A stretch of 64,000 nucleotides of DNA, from NCBI RefSeq assembly GCF_020711235.1, contig NZ_JAJFAV010000001.1:728804-792803 (forward strand). Reading direction: 5' to 3'. Numbering within the stretch: position 1 is the first letter of the stretch; each line of letters begins with the position of its first letter. The notes under the pieces are model-generated. The model was given only the letters and a program-made list of their open reading frames with translations. It was not told the origin of the DNA and did not search any database. Positions 18,823-28,008 of this stretch are shown in pieces. The stretch comes from Hymenobacter sp. 15J16-1T3B. Lineage in GTDB: Bacteria; Bacteroidota; Bacteroidia; Cytophagales; Hymenobacteraceae. Both the position numbers and the translations under genes were made by a program.

Positions 18823-19785
18823 ATGGAACCGCTCCTCGTTGAAAACCCCAACCGCTTCGTGCTCTTCCCCATTCAGCACGACGACGTGTGGCAGATGTAC
18901 AAAAAAGCCGAAGCCTCCTTCTGGACGGCCGAAGAGATTGACCTTTCGCAGGACCAGAAAGACTGGGACTCGCTCAACGACGGGGAGCGGCACTTCATTT
19001 CGCACGTGCTGGCCTTCTTCGCCGCCTCCGACGGCATCGTGAACGAGAACCTGGCCGTCAACTTTATGCAGGAGGTGCAGATGCCCGAGGCACGCTGCTT
19101 CTACGGCTTCCAGGTGATGATGGAAAACATCCACTCGGAAACCTACTCCCTGCTCATCGACACCTACATCAAGGACCCCAAGCAGAAGGATTACCTCTTC
19201 AACGCGCTGGAAACCGTGCCGGCCGTGGCCAAGAAAGGCCAGTGGGCCCTGAAGTGGATCAACTCCGAGAACTTCACCGAGCGCCTGATTGCCTTTGCCG
19301 CCGTGGAGGGCATTTTCTTCTCCGGCTCGTTCTGCTCCATCTTCTGGCTGAAAAAGCGCGGCCTGATGCCCGGCCTGACCTTCTCCAACGAGCTGATCAG
19401 CCGCGACGAGGGCCTGCACTGCGACTTTGCCTGCTTGCTCTACGAGCGGTACCTGCAAAACAAGCTGCCCGAAAGCCGCGTGCACGACATCATCCGCGAC
19501 GCGGTGAGCATCGAGCAGGAATTCGTGACCGACGCGCTGCCCGTGAACCTGATCGGGATGAACGCGCAGGCCATGTCGCAGTACATCGAGTTTGTGGCCG
19601 ACCGCCTGCTCGTCTCGCTGGGCTACAACAAGATTTACAACGCCTCGAACCCCTTCGATTTCATGGAAATGATTTCGCTGCAGGGCAAAACCAACTTCTT
19701 CGAGAAGCGCGTGGCCGAGTACCAGAAAGCCGGCGTGATGAGCGACCGGGAACAGAACGTCTTCTCGCTCGACGAAGATTTTTAA
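18823..19785 (+). CDS. nrdB: Class I ribonucleotide reductase small subunit (beta)
   Basis: A 320-residue R2 protein of the eukaryote-like class Ia type. Diiron ligands can be placed at Asp70 ([10 protein letters not shown]), Glu101 and His104 ([10 protein letters not shown]), Glu162 (VEGIFF), Glu196 and His199 ([10 protein letters not shown]). Tyr108 in [13 protein letters not shown] is at the radical position. With NrdA it makes deoxyribonucleotides in the cytoplasm. The C-terminal peptide NVFSLDEDF matches the subunit-docking tail. Start: the frame is open to 18679, but [13 protein letters not shown] is the family N-terminus. It is encoded 5 kb from nrdA with unrelated genes between. Confidence 0.96.
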   Translation: MEPLLVENPNRFVLFPIQHDDVWQMYKKAEASFWTAEEIDLSQDQKDWDSLNDGERHFISHVLAFFAASDGIVNENLAVNFMQEVQMPEARCFYGFQVMMENIHSETYSLLIDTYIKDPKQKDYLFNALETVPAVAKKGQWALKWINSENFTERLIAFAAVEGIFFSGSFCSIFWLKKRGLMPGLTFSNELISRDEGLHCDFACLLYERYLQNKLPESRVHDIIRDAVSIEQEFVTDALPVNLIGMNAQAMSQYIEFVADRLLVSLGYNKIYNASNPFDFMEMISLQGKTNFFEKRVAEYQKAGVMSDREQNVFSLDEDF

Positions 19786-19808
19786 GCGGTCCTCGTTGCC
19801 CTTGAGCG

Positions 19809-19840
19809 AAGCCCGCGGCCCCGGCCGCGGGCTTTTTTTT
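19809..19840 (+). terminator. Terminator of nrdB
   Basis: AAGCCCGCGGCC folds on GGCCGCGGGCTT with a tiny loop, followed by eight T, 24 bp after the stop. Confidence 0.88.
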
Positions 19841-19910
19841 GCGCTTTGCCGCCGGGCGCGCCATACCAAGCCCCGCGGCGGGGCGTTAGCGCAGTATCCC
19901 TCGCTTTTTG

Positions 19911-20849
19911 ATGACTACTATGCGCCGATTCTACGCCCTTGGAGCCGCCCTTTTACTGGCCGCCCAGCTAACCCAGGCCCAAACCGCCGGCTTCGCGACG
20001 CTCAGCGGGCAGGCCATGGGCGCCTACCAAAACAAACAGTACGCCGAAGCCGGCAAGCTGTTCGACCAGGCTTTTCGGGATAAAAAGGCCCAGCCAACCG
20101 CCAGCGACTACTACAACGCCGCTTGCGCCTGGGCCCTGGCCGGCAACAAGGATCAGGCTTTCCGCTACCTCGACCAAGCCACTGCCGCCGGCTGGGAAAA
20201 CGTGGCCCACCTCAAGCAGGACACGGACCTCGACGGCCTGCGCGCCGACAAGCGCTGGCAGCCCCTGCTCGGCAAGCTAGAAGCCTCGGTGGCCCGCATC
20301 GAAGCCAACTACGACATGCCCCTGAAGCGGCAGCTTGATTCCATCTACACCACCGACCAGGGCAGCCGGCAGCAGCTAGGGGGTATCCAGCAGAAATACG
20401 GCGCAAACTCACCGGAAATGCAGGCGTTGTGGAAGCAGATGGGCGAAACCGACGCGCGCAACCTCCAGAAAATTACGGCTCTGCTCGACCAGCGCGGCTG
20501 GCCCAGCAAAGCCAAAGTGGGCACCCGGGGCTCCCAGACCGTGTTCCTGGTGATTCAGCACTCCGACCGGCCGACCATGGAGAAGTACTTTCCCCTGGCC
20601 CAGCAGGCCGTGGAGCGTGGCGACTTGGCCAAAGCGGACTTTGCCCTGATGCAGGACCGCCTGCTGATGTGGCAGGGCAAGCCCCAGCGCTACGGCAGCC
20701 AGGTCGTCAACGACGTCAAAACCGGGAAGGCGGGGTTTTACGCCATCGAAGACGAGGCCCACGTGGACGAGCGGCGCGCCAGCATGGGCTTGGGCCCGCT
20801 GGCCGACTACGCCAAGGGCTTTGGCTTTACCTACACGCCGAAAAAGTAA
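19911..20849 (+). CDS. DUF6624-domain protein with N-terminal TPR-like helices
   Basis: A 312-residue exported protein. The signal peptide RRFYALGAALLLAAQLTQAQ is followed by two TPR-like helix pairs (AYQNKQYAEAGKLFDQAF; YYNAACAWALAGNKDQAFRYL, about residues 38-90). The C-terminal half has the DUF6624 pattern (NLQKITALLDQRGWPSKAKVG, VFLVIQHSD, ALMQDRLLM, YGSQV). Function unknown; relatives are Bacteroidota envelope proteins. ATG 19911 or 19920 are both possible, and the latter starts directly on MRRF. It ends four bases before the convergent metallophosphoesterase stop, with no room for a terminator. Confidence 0.78.
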   Translation: MTTMRRFYALGAALLLAAQLTQAQTAGFATLSGQAMGAYQNKQYAEAGKLFDQAFRDKKAQPTASDYYNAACAWALAGNKDQAFRYLDQATAAGWENVAHLKQDTDLDGLRADKRWQPLLGKLEASVARIEANYDMPLKRQLDSIYTTDQGSRQQLGGIQQKYGANSPEMQALWKQMGETDARNLQKITALLDQRGWPSKAKVGTRGSQTVFLVIQHSDRPTMEKYFPLAQQAVERGDLAKADFALMQDRLLMWQGKPQRYGSQVVNDVKTGKAGFYAIEDEAHVDERRASMGLGPLADYAKGFGFTYTPKK

Positions 20850-20852
20850 CCG

Positions 20853-21977
20853 CTACAAGGCCACGGCCCGCACGACCTGCGTAGTACCGCCGGCAGTGAG
20901 CTGCACGTAATACACGCCGGCCCGCAGGCCGCCGCGCGCCCAGGGCTGCCGGTGCCACCCCGCGGCTACCCCGCCCTGGCGCAGCAGCGCTACTTCCTGC
21001 CCCAGGCCGTTGAGCACCCGCAGCTGCACTTGGGCCGCTGCGGGCAGGTAAAACTCCACCGTCGTGCCGCCCTCGAAGGGGTTGGGACTCACCGGGTACA
21101 GCTTGGGCGTGGCGCTGGGGGCGCGGTGCAGGGTGTAGCTGTCGACCAGGGCCCGGCGCCGGGTGAGAAACTGTAGCGTGAGGCTGTCGGCATTGGCGGT
21201 GAGCAACTGCGCGCCGTACTCGCCGACGAATGTGCGCTGGCTGCCGGCAACGGGTGGGTTGCGCACCGGGTAGAGGCTGCGCCCGCCCAAGCCGTTGATG
21301 AAGTAGGGCAGCCCGTCGACTTCCAGCTGCTCGTAGTGGTGGTCGTGGCCGCTGAGCACCACCGAGGCGCCCCAGCGCCGGAAGGGCCACTGCATGTAGC
21401 GCGTGTTGCCGTGGGGGCCCGAGGAGTAGGGCGCGTGGTGGAAGTACACCACCTTCCACGGCTCCGGGGCCGCGGCCAGCCGCTCGCGCAGCCAGCGCGC
21501 CTGCACCGAGCTGGAATCGACGCCGTCGGGCTCCTGCGGGTCGCTGTTGAGGGCGAAGAAGTGCACCGTGCCGCGCACGAACTCGTAGTAGCGGCCGTTG
21601 CCGGGCAGCGTGAAGTAGCGCCGGTATGGTTCGCCGTTGTCGGTGTAGTAGTCGTGGTTGCCGAGCGAGGGGAAAAAGCGGTTCGTGCTGGCGCTGGGAC
21701 CGTAACGGCCGTGGTAGTTGCCGATGTACTGGTGGTAGTACTGCCCGATGTTCTGGTCGATGGTGAGCGAGTCGCCGGAGTCGTAGTTGTTGTCGCCCAG
21801 GGTCAGGATAAATTCCGGGTCCCAGCTGTCGACCAAGGCCGCCACGTCGCGCTCGGCCGGGCCGGCGTAGCCGTAGTCGCCGATGACGGCAAAACGCTGG
21901 GCGCTGGCGCGGCCCGCCAGCAGCCAGAGCAGCAGCACGGGCAGGTAGCGCCAGGGTAAGGGGGTAGAGTTCCTCAT
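20853..21977 (-). CDS. Secreted calcineurin-like metallophosphoesterase with T9SS tail
   Basis: A 374-residue protein. Signal peptide to AGRASAQ, then the full metallophosphatase motif series: GDYGYAG, LGDNNYDSG, SLGNHDYY, VVYFHHAPYSSG and LSGHDHHYE, giving a complete dinuclear metal site of the acid-phosphatase type. The last 85 residues are a T9SS type A sorting domain (YPVSPNPFEGGTTVEF, GLRAGVYYVQL). It is predicted to be exported through the outer membrane and to act on phosphate monoesters outside the cell. The start at 21977 is chosen because the signal peptide begins there. Confidence 0.9.
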   Translation of the reverse strand: MRNSTPLPWRYLPVLLLWLLAGRASAQRFAVIGDYGYAGPAERDVAALVDSWDPEFILTLGDNNYDSGDSLTIDQNIGQYYHQYIGNYHGRYGPSASTNRFFPSLGNHDYYTDNGEPYRRYFTLPGNGRYYEFVRGTVHFFALNSDPQEPDGVDSSSVQARWLRERLAAAPEPWKVVYFHHAPYSSGPHGNTRYMQWPFRRWGASVVLSGHDHHYEQLEVDGLPYFINGLGGRSLYPVRNPPVAGSQRTFVGEYGAQLLTANADSLTLQFLTRRRALVDSYTLHRAPSATPKLYPVSPNPFEGGTTVEFYLPAAAQVQLRVLNGLGQEVALLRQGGVAAGWHRQPWARGGLRAGVYYVQLTAGGTTQVVRAVAL

Positions 21978-22395
21978 GCAGATACGGGCGGCGAAGACGA
22001 CAGGGAGGTAAAAAACATTACTGCGCTTCAACCGACATAGTTCGATTTTGCCCGTAATTCGCGGCCTCATTGAGTGTTGCTTCTATTTCCGCGTGCGCTT
22101 TGGGGGTGTTGCCCGCTGCTTCGGTAGCCGCGGTGCTTCCCCGCTTCTAAGATAACCACATGCTACCCACATTACCCGCGGCCGAACGCCGGTTCCGGTC
22201 GGCGGCCCGCTGCGTGCCCGGCCCGTTGGTCGACCCAACCCGCCAACCCGTCTAAGCGAGTTGCCGGCAACCGTTACGCATCCCGAATTTTCGGCCGCCG
22301 GGCTGAAGGTGCAACTGCGCGTACTGCGCCGCGCCGCCGCACGGCCCGGCGCCGCTGCTTTTCCCGACTCTACCTGTCCAGACAACTCCCCATTT
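21978..22395. other. Divergent promoter region, metallophosphoesterase / CotH
   Basis: A 418-bp gap that must hold both divergent promoters. It is AT-richer near 22005-22060. I see no clean TAnnTTTG on either strand and no gene. Confidence 0.5.
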
Positions 22396-24120
22396 ATGCG
22401 ACAAATCCTTACGCCTGTCCGCCTCGTGTGGGCGCTGCTTGCCCTGCTGCTGCCGGCCCTGCCCGCCGCGGCCGGCGGTGATACGCTCACCGTGCCGGCC
22501 CCGTACTACCACGTCGACGCCGCCAACCACCTCATCCTCGTCAACCAAGATGTCGACGTGCTCAGCGCCGGAGCTACCACCAACCCCAACTACCTCGCCC
22601 TCGACCGCGTCTACAGCCTGACCCGGCCGCTGGGCCGCATCAGCACCGACTCGTCGTACCGGGCGGTGGCCGCGGGCGCGGCGTACACGCTGTTTTTTAC
22701 CAAGCTGCCGGTGGTGCACATCGACACCCGCTACCCGATTGTGGACGCGCCCAGCGTGTACGCGCAGCTGCAGCTGACGGAAACGTCCGGGCGGCAGGTG
22801 CAGGCCAAGCTCGGCATTGAAATTCGCGGCGGCTCGTCGCAGGCGCTGCCCAAGAAATCCTACGAGCTGAGCTTCTGGGCCGATACCACCGGCGCCAGCT
22901 CGGCCGACGTGACGCTGCTGGGCATGCGCACCGACAACAAGTACAACCTGCAGGCCCTCTACAACGAGCCGCTGCGCTTCCGCAGCAAGGTAGCCAACGC
23001 GCTCTGGCAGGAAATTCACCAGATCTACTACAAAGCCCAGGAGCCCGAGGCCAAAAACGGCATTGCCATGCAGTACGCCGAGCTGTTCTTGAACGGCGAG
23101 TACCGCGGCCTCTACGCCCTGACCGAGCGCGTGGACCGCAAGCAGCTCAAGCTCAAGAAGTACAACAACGGCATCACCGGCGAGCTGTACAAGGGCGTCG
23201 ACTGGGCCGGGGCGCCCACGTTCAGCTCGGTGCCGCCCTTCGACAACACCCTCGACACCTGGGCCGGCTTCGAGTACAAGCACCCCGAAGAGCAGATCGA
23301 CTGGACCAACCTCTACAACTTCTGCCTCTTCGTCAAAAACAGCACCGACGCCAACTTCTACGCCAACTATCGGCAGAAATTTCACCTGGGCAACGCGGTC
23401 GACTACTACCTGTTTCTGAACCTGACCCGGGCCACCGACAACACCGGCAAAAACATTTACATCGCCAAGTACAAGCAGGGCGAGCCGTACTACTACGTGC
23501 CCTGGGACCTCGACGGCGTGTTCGGCACCGACTGGCAGGGCGTGAACACCGGCTCCGTCGACGACATCCTCACCAACGGCTTCTACCAGCGCCTCAACCA
23601 GGACTGCTCCGCCGGCGGCTTCCGCCAGACACTGACCGCCCGCTGGCAGGCCCTGCGCACCACGGTGATTACCGAGCAGCACATCATGGCCAAGTTTCGC
23701 GCCGAATACAACTACCTGGCCGGCAACAATGCCTACGCCCGTGAGCAGCTGGTGTGGGGCGGCACCCAGCAGGACACCACCCAGCTGGGCTACATCCAGG
23801 GCTGGGTGCGCAGCCGCCTGAGCTACCTCGATGGGGTGTTTGGCCAGAGCTGCAACGGCGTGACGGCGGCCAAAACCGCGGCCACGGTCAACCCCCTGCT
23901 GCAGCTCTACCCCAACCCCGCCACCGACAACCTGCGCATCGAGAGCGAAGCCCGCGGCGGCGAGCTGAGCCTCCGCGACCTGAGCGGCCGTGTGGTGCTG
24001 CAAACGACGCTGAAAAGCGCCCAAAGCCAAGTGGACGTGCGCGCCCTGCGCCGCGGCCTGTACGTGGTGACGCTGAAAACGCCCACCGCCGTGGTCACGC
24101 AGAAGCTGCTGCTGGAGTAG
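22396..24120 (+). CDS. CotH-like kinase-fold protein, T9SS-secreted
   Basis: A 574-residue exported protein. Signal peptide (MRQILTPVRLVWALLALLLP to AAAG); CotH domain from about residue 110 to 460, with IEIRGGSSQALPKKSYELSFW, AELFLNGEYRGLYALTERVDR and the metal-binding YYVPWDLDGVFG; and a T9SS tail (LYPNPATDNLRIES, RGLYVVTL, QKLLLE). Spore-coat CotH is an atypical protein kinase, but Bacteroidota homologues are extracellular with unknown targets. The start at 22396 is fixed by the signal peptide; the frame opens at 22261. It is divergent from the metallophosphoesterase gene. Confidence 0.88.
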   Translation: MRQILTPVRLVWALLALLLPALPAAAGGDTLTVPAPYYHVDAANHLILVNQDVDVLSAGATTNPNYLALDRVYSLTRPLGRISTDSSYRAVAAGAAYTLFFTKLPVVHIDTRYPIVDAPSVYAQLQLTETSGRQVQAKLGIEIRGGSSQALPKKSYELSFWADTTGASSADVTLLGMRTDNKYNLQALYNEPLRFRSKVANALWQEIHQIYYKAQEPEAKNGIAMQYAELFLNGEYRGLYALTERVDRKQLKLKKYNNGITGELYKGVDWAGAPTFSSVPPFDNTLDTWAGFEYKHPEEQIDWTNLYNFCLFVKNSTDANFYANYRQKFHLGNAVDYYLFLNLTRATDNTGKNIYIAKYKQGEPYYYVPWDLDGVFGTDWQGVNTGSVDDILTNGFYQRLNQDCSAGGFRQTLTARWQALRTTVITEQHIMAKFRAEYNYLAGNNAYAREQLVWGGTQQDTTQLGYIQGWVRSRLSYLDGVFGQSCNGVTAAKTAATVNPLLQLYPNPATDNLRIESEARGGELSLRDLSGRVVLQTTLKSAQSQVDVRALRRGLYVVTLKTPTAVVTQKLLLE

Positions 24121-24143
24121 CGGCCGCTTGTCAGTAAGAATGC

Positions 24144-24175
24144 AAAAGCCCGCGGCCAAGGTCGCGGGCTTTTTT
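24144..24175 (+). terminator. Terminator of the CotH-like gene
   Basis: AAAAGCCCGCG / CGCGGGCTTTT, an 11-bp stem with an 8-nt loop and T-run, 24 bp after the stop. Confidence 0.88.
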
Positions 24176-24213
24176 GTTGGCAGAGGGCCAATAAAGACGG
24201 AGGAAACCAGCCC

Positions 24214-24413
24214 GTCATCCTGGGCTTAGCGAAGGACCTTCCTCGCACCCCGCGCCGCCGCCCAAGTCCAAGCTCAGAAGCTCAGGCGTTGTAATTATAA
24301 GCCAGCCACGTCGGGTTCATGGTGGCAATGAGCGCATCCTTCTTGGCCCGGGTCCAGCCCTTCAATTCTTTCTCCCGGGCAATAGCAAGGTCCTTCGCTA
24401 AGCTCAGGATGAC
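24214..24413. mobile_element. MITE-like element with 27-bp terminal inverted repeats
   Basis: A 200-bp unit whose ends 24214-24240 and 24387-24413 are inverted repeats with 26 of 27 matches; they begin GTCATCCTG(A/G)GCTTAGCGAAGG. The interior includes the 3' end of a GIY-YIG nuclease reading frame on the minus strand, whose codons run into the right terminal repeat. No target-site duplication is obvious (flanks CCC and CGT). It sits between the CotH terminator and the nrdA control region. Confidence 0.7.
24282..24413 (-). pseudogene. Remnant 3' end of a GIY-YIG nuclease gene
   Basis: Minus-strand translation ends AIAREKELKGWTRAKKDALI followed by ATMNPTWLAYNYNA and a stop. This matches the conserved C-terminus of small GIY-YIG (UPF0213-like) nucleases, which carry (A)REK-x-(I/L)KGW-R-x-KK-x-LI-x-NP-x-W. 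The catalytic N-terminal half is absent, so it is inactive. The upstream codons are supplied by the element's terminal repeat (VILSLAKDL). Confidence 0.65.
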
Positions 24414-24531
24414 CGTTCAGCTTTGTCGGTCTTTTCCTACTCCCTTTGGCCGGAAACAGCCCCAACCAGCTTAGCAAAACCGGCCCAAATCAGCAACCTG
24501 ATTTTGCCGGCTTCGGCGCCCAAAACGCTTA

Positions 24532-24589
24532 TGTGGATAACTTCTAAAAATCGGCCCGCACGGTAGCGGGAACCGATTGTGGAAAACTT
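24532..24589. promoter_or_regulatory. Paired TGTGGA boxes upstream of nrdA
   Basis: TGTGGATAACTT (24532-24543) and TGTGGAAAACTT (24578-24589), 46 bp apart, 170 bp before nrdA. The sequence and pairing match the nrdB upstream region at 18496-18538. Confidence 0.55.
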
Positions 24590-24758
24590 TCCGGCCGCGG
24601 ATTGATTCAGGCAAACAATGCGGCCGAGTATATTCCGGACAGTAACGGCGCGGACCGGGCACGAAACGGATGAGCTTAGGCTAATTCCTCTCTGCCCAGT
24701 CCGCGCTGCCGCAACCCACACACCTCCAACCCTTTTTACGCCAAACCTCACCCCGCCT

Positions 24759-27128
24759 ATGCTGGTAATTAAACGCGACGGCCGGCGCGAGTCCGTCAAG
24801 TTCGACAAAGTCACGGCTCGCATCGAGAAACTGTGCTACGGGCTGAACATGCTCTTCGTCTCCCCCATCGAGGTGGCCAAGAAGGTCATCGACGGGATTT
24901 ACGACGGCGTAACGACCGTGGAGCTCGATAACCTGGCGGCCGAAACCGCCGCCTCGCTCACCACCAAGCACCCGGATTACGCGATTCTCGCGGCCCGCAT
25001 TGCGGTGAGCAACCTGCACAAGGTGACCTCGAAGTCCTTCTCCTCCACGATGAAGCGGCTCTACACCTACGAGGACCCCAAAAACGGCGACAACGCCTCC
25101 CTGGTGGCCCGCGACGTGTGGGAAGTGGTGCACAAGCACGCCGCCCAGCTCGACTCGGCCATTATCTACGACCGGGACTACAACTACGACTACTTCGGCT
25201 TCAAGACGCTGGAGCGCTCCTACCTGCTGCGCCTCGACGGCAAGGTGGTGGAACGCCCCCAGCACATGCTGATGCGCGTGGCCGTGGGCATCCACAAGGA
25301 CGACATCGAGCAGGCCATCGAAACCTACAACCTGATGTCGGAGCGCTGGTTTACCCACGCTACCCCTACCCTCTTCAACGCCGGCACGCCCAAGCCGCAG
25401 CTGAGCTCCTGCTTCCTGCTGACGATGAAGGACGACTCCATCGAGGGCATCTACGACACGCTGAAGAACTGCGCGCTGATTTCGCAGTCGGCCGGCGGCA
25501 TCGGGCTGGCCGTGCACAACGTGCGCGCCACTGGTAGCTACATCAAGGGCACGAATGGCACCTCCAACGGCCTGGTGCCCATGCTGAAGGTATTCAACGA
25601 CACGGCCCGCTACGTGGACCAGGGCGGCGGCAAGCGCAAGGGCGCCTTCGCCATCTACATCGAGCCCTGGCACGCCGATATCATCGACTTCCTGGACCTC
25701 AAGAAGAACCACGGCAAGGAGGAAAACCGCGCCCGCGACCTGTTCTACGCCCTCTGGATCAACGACCTGTTTATGAAGCGGGTGGAGAGCAACGGCGAAT
25801 GGACGCTGATGTGCCCCCACGAGTGCCCGGGCCTCGACACGAGCTGGGGCGAGGACTTCGAGAAGCTCTACCAGAAGTACGAGCGCGAAGGCCGCGGCCG
25901 CAAGACCATCAAGGCCCAGGAGCTGTGGTTTGCCATCCTGGAAAGCCAGACCGAGACGGGCACGCCCTACATGCTGTTTAAGGACGCAGCCAACCGCAAG
26001 TCCAACCAGCAGAACCTGGGCACCATCAAGTCGTCGAACCTGTGCACCGAGATTATGGAGTACACGGATGCCGACGAAATTGCCGTCTGCAACCTGGCTT
26101 CCCTGGCCCTGCCGCGCTACGTATCGGAGAAAGATGGCAAGGCCTTCTTCGACCACCAGCGCCTGTTCGAGGTGACCTACCACGCCACCAAGAACCTCAA
26201 CAAGGTTATCGACATCAACTACTACCCCGTGCCGGAAGCGGAGCGCAGCAACAAGCGCCACCGCCCCATCGGCCTGGGCGTGCAGGGCCTGGCTGATACC
26301 TTCATTGCCCTGCGCATGCCCTTCGAGAGCGAGGAAGCCAAGGGCCTGAACAAGGACATCTTCGAAACCATCTACTTCGCCGCCGTGACGGCCTCCAAGG
26401 ACCTCGCCAAGCGCGACGGGCACTACGAGACCTTCCCCGGCTCGCCCATGAGCAAGGGCCAGTTCCAGTTCGACATGTGGGGCGTCACGCCCGAGTCGGG
26501 CCGCTGGGACTGGAACGCGCTGCGCGCCGAGGTGATGGAGCACGGCGTGCGCAACTCGCTGCTGGTGGCGCCCATGCCCACCGCCTCGACCGCCCAGATC
26601 CTGGGCAACAACGAATCGTTTGAGCCCTACACCTCGAACATCTACGTGCGCCGCGTGCTCAGCGGGGAGTTTATGGTGGTGAACAAGCACCTGCTCAAGG
26701 ACCTGGTGAAGCTGGGCCTCTGGAACGACCAGATGAAGCAGGACATCATTGCCGCCAACGGCTCGGTGCAGGACATTCCCAGCATCCCGCAGTCCATCAA
26801 GGACCTCTACAAGACGGTTTGGGAAATCTCGCAGCGCACCATCATCGACATGGCCGCCGACCGCGGGGCTTACATCTGCCAGAGCCAGAGCCTGAACCTG
26901 CACGTGCAGAACCCCAACTTCGGCAAGCTGACCTCGATGCACTTCCACGCCTGGAAGCGCGGCCTGAAGACCGGCATGTACTACCTGCGCACCAAAGCCG
27001 CTGCCGACGCCATCAAGTTCACCGTGCAGAAGCAAGCCGCCGAAACGCTAGAACCCGTCTACGACCAGGCCGCCGCCATGGCCTGCTCGCTGGATAATCC
27101 GGACGCCTGCGAAGCTTGCAGCGCGTAA
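24759..27128 (+). CDS. nrdA: Class I ribonucleotide reductase large subunit (alpha)
   Basis: A 789-residue R1 protein. An N-terminal ATP-cone ([20 protein letters not shown], residues 1-90) gives allosteric activity control. The catalytic barrel contains PQLSSCFLL (substrate Cys), SNLCTEI with the thiyl-radical Cys and the nearby Glu, and [16 protein letters not shown]. The C-terminal DACEACSA carries the redox-active Cys pair that passes electrons from thioredoxin. It pairs with NrdB. The start at 24759 matches the family; the longer frame to 24618 adds non-conserved residues. No nrdB is adjacent, unlike many operons. Confidence 0.96.
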   Translation: MLVIKRDGRRESVKFDKVTARIEKLCYGLNMLFVSPIEVAKKVIDGIYDGVTTVELDNLAAETAASLTTKHPDYAILAARIAVSNLHKVTSKSFSSTMKRLYTYEDPKNGDNASLVARDVWEVVHKHAAQLDSAIIYDRDYNYDYFGFKTLERSYLLRLDGKVVERPQHMLMRVAVGIHKDDIEQAIETYNLMSERWFTHATPTLFNAGTPKPQLSSCFLLTMKDDSIEGIYDTLKNCALISQSAGGIGLAVHNVRATGSYIKGTNGTSNGLVPMLKVFNDTARYVDQGGGKRKGAFAIYIEPWHADIIDFLDLKKNHGKEENRARDLFYALWINDLFMKRVESNGEWTLMCPHECPGLDTSWGEDFEKLYQKYEREGRGRKTIKAQELWFAILESQTETGTPYMLFKDAANRKSNQQNLGTIKSSNLCTEIMEYTDADEIAVCNLASLALPRYVSEKDGKAFFDHQRLFEVTYHATKNLNKVIDINYYPVPEAERSNKRHRPIGLGVQGLADTFIALRMPFESEEAKGLNKDIFETIYFAAVTASKDLAKRDGHYETFPGSPMSKGQFQFDMWGVTPESGRWDWNALRAEVMEHGVRNSLLVAPMPTASTAQILGNNESFEPYTSNIYVRRVLSGEFMVVNKHLLKDLVKLGLWNDQMKQDIIAANGSVQDIPSIPQSIKDLYKTVWEISQRTIIDMAADRGAYICQSQSLNLHVQNPNFGKLTSMHFHAWKRGLKTGMYYLRTKAAADAIKFTVQKQAAETLEPVYDQAAAMACSLDNPDACEACSA

Positions 27129-27134
27129 GTGAAA

Positions 27135-27167
27135 AGGGCAGGGAGCTAAGGCTTCCTGCCCTCTTTT
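27135..27167 (+). terminator. Terminator of nrdA
   Basis: A 12-bp stem AGGGCAGGGAGC / GCTTCCTGCCCT (one G-T), 4-nt loop, then TCTTTTCTT, beginning 6 bp after the stop. Confidence 0.88.
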
Positions 27168-27338
27168 CTTCACCTAAAACTGCTTGGATGAGAACATAGC
27201 CTTCAACAGCCACAGCCGAAAGGGCGTCCTGTGGCTATGAATGCGACCAAACAAAAAAAGAGGCACCGCGCCAACGGTAACCTCTTCTTTGGGAGGAGCA
27301 AGACGCCCCTCGTATTTCCAAACTAACCTCTGTATCCC

Positions 27339-27524
27339 ATGGCCCTAGTAAAGCGTGGTAACAGTCGAAAGTTTGGTAAGAAATTCCCTTCAAACGATTT
27401 CTTAGCTAGGTGGACTTTGATCCTAGGGTTGATAACCGCTACTGGGAAGTCTTTCGAAGTGTGGGTGCCATTGCTGGCGCCACACTTGAAAGTGTTTCTT
27501 GCCATTCTTAACAGCTGGTTCTAG
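27339..27524 (+). CDS. Possible 61-residue protein in a low-GC patch
   Basis: An ATG frame encoding a basic N-terminus (MALVKRGNSRKFGKKF) followed by a hydrophobic C-terminal two-thirds (LILGLITATG, VPLLAPHLKVFLAIL). The strong hairpin at 27549-27585 lies 25 bp after its stop, which favours a real transcript. The size and basic-then-hydrophobic layout would also suit a small membrane peptide such as a type I toxin, but no family was recognised. The opposite strand also has a 60-codon frame, so coding is uncertain. Confidence 0.35.
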   Translation: MALVKRGNSRKFGKKFPSNDFLARWTLILGLITATGKSFEVWVPLLAPHLKVFLAILNSWF

Positions 27525-27548
27525 TAGATAGTTACTGAAACCTGCCAG

Positions 27549-27585
27549 CGGGCGGTAGAACAGATGTTCTATCGCCCGTCTTGTT
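27549..27585 (+). terminator. Hairpin terminator after the small ORF
   Basis: GGGCGGTAGAACA pairs with TGTTCTATCGCCC (12 of 13 bp), then GTCTTGTT. Confidence 0.65.
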
Positions 27586-27767
27586 AAAGGAAGCGCCGAA
27601 GACGTGTTTTCTACAAATGTTCTTGTAACGAAATTTCGTAAACCAGCTTTGCAACGCGCAAATGCAGCTAAGCTCAGGCTGGTATCTCTTCCAAAAAGCT
27701 GCTAAATCGTGTTTTTTCTTTCGCTGGTATTCTATACCTTCTTACAGCCCAGCAGACTCAACTTGTC

Positions 27768-27938
27768 ATGCAGCCCCCAACCAAACCTTCATCATCTGCC
27801 AATTCCTCGCCGACACCAGCGAATCGTTCGATGACCGGTAAGACGCCGGAAGAGTACGAAGCCAGGCGCATCAGCGGGCCGCTCTCGAAGCAGGAGTTTC
27901 TGGCGTACCTGCGTGAGAATGGAAAGCTGGCCTCGTAA
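27768..27938 (+). CDS. 56-residue hypothetical protein
   Basis: A short gene starting ATG at 27768. The first 22 residues are Ser/Pro/Asn-rich and disordered. The second half is a compact charged segment (GKTPEEYEARRISGPLSKQE, then FLAYLRENGKLAS). No signal peptide or membrane helix. It is followed 20 bp later by a textbook terminator (27959-27990) and preceded by AT-rich sequence (27600-27765), so it looks like a monocistronic unit. The lower GC than neighbouring genes hints at acquisition. Function is unknown. Confidence 0.6.
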   Translation: MQPPTKPSSSANSSPTPANRSMTGKTPEEYEARRISGPLSKQEFLAYLRENGKLAS

Positions 27939-27958
27939 TCTGGACTTCTGATAAATTG

Positions 27959-27990
27959 AAAGCCCCAGCCGCAAGGTTGGGGCTTTTTGC
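27959..27990 (+). terminator. Terminator of the 56-residue gene
   Basis: AAAGCCCCAGCC / GGTTGGGGCTTT (one G-T pair), GCAA loop, then a T-run. Confidence 0.88.
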
Positions 27991-28008
27991 TTTTGAATTA
28001 CTATTGCT

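Noticed and set aside
24681..27035. 784-codon frame antisense to nrdA, and 22252-24159 antisense to the CotH gene
   Set aside because: Shadows of strongly conserved genes, kept open by high GC at third positions.
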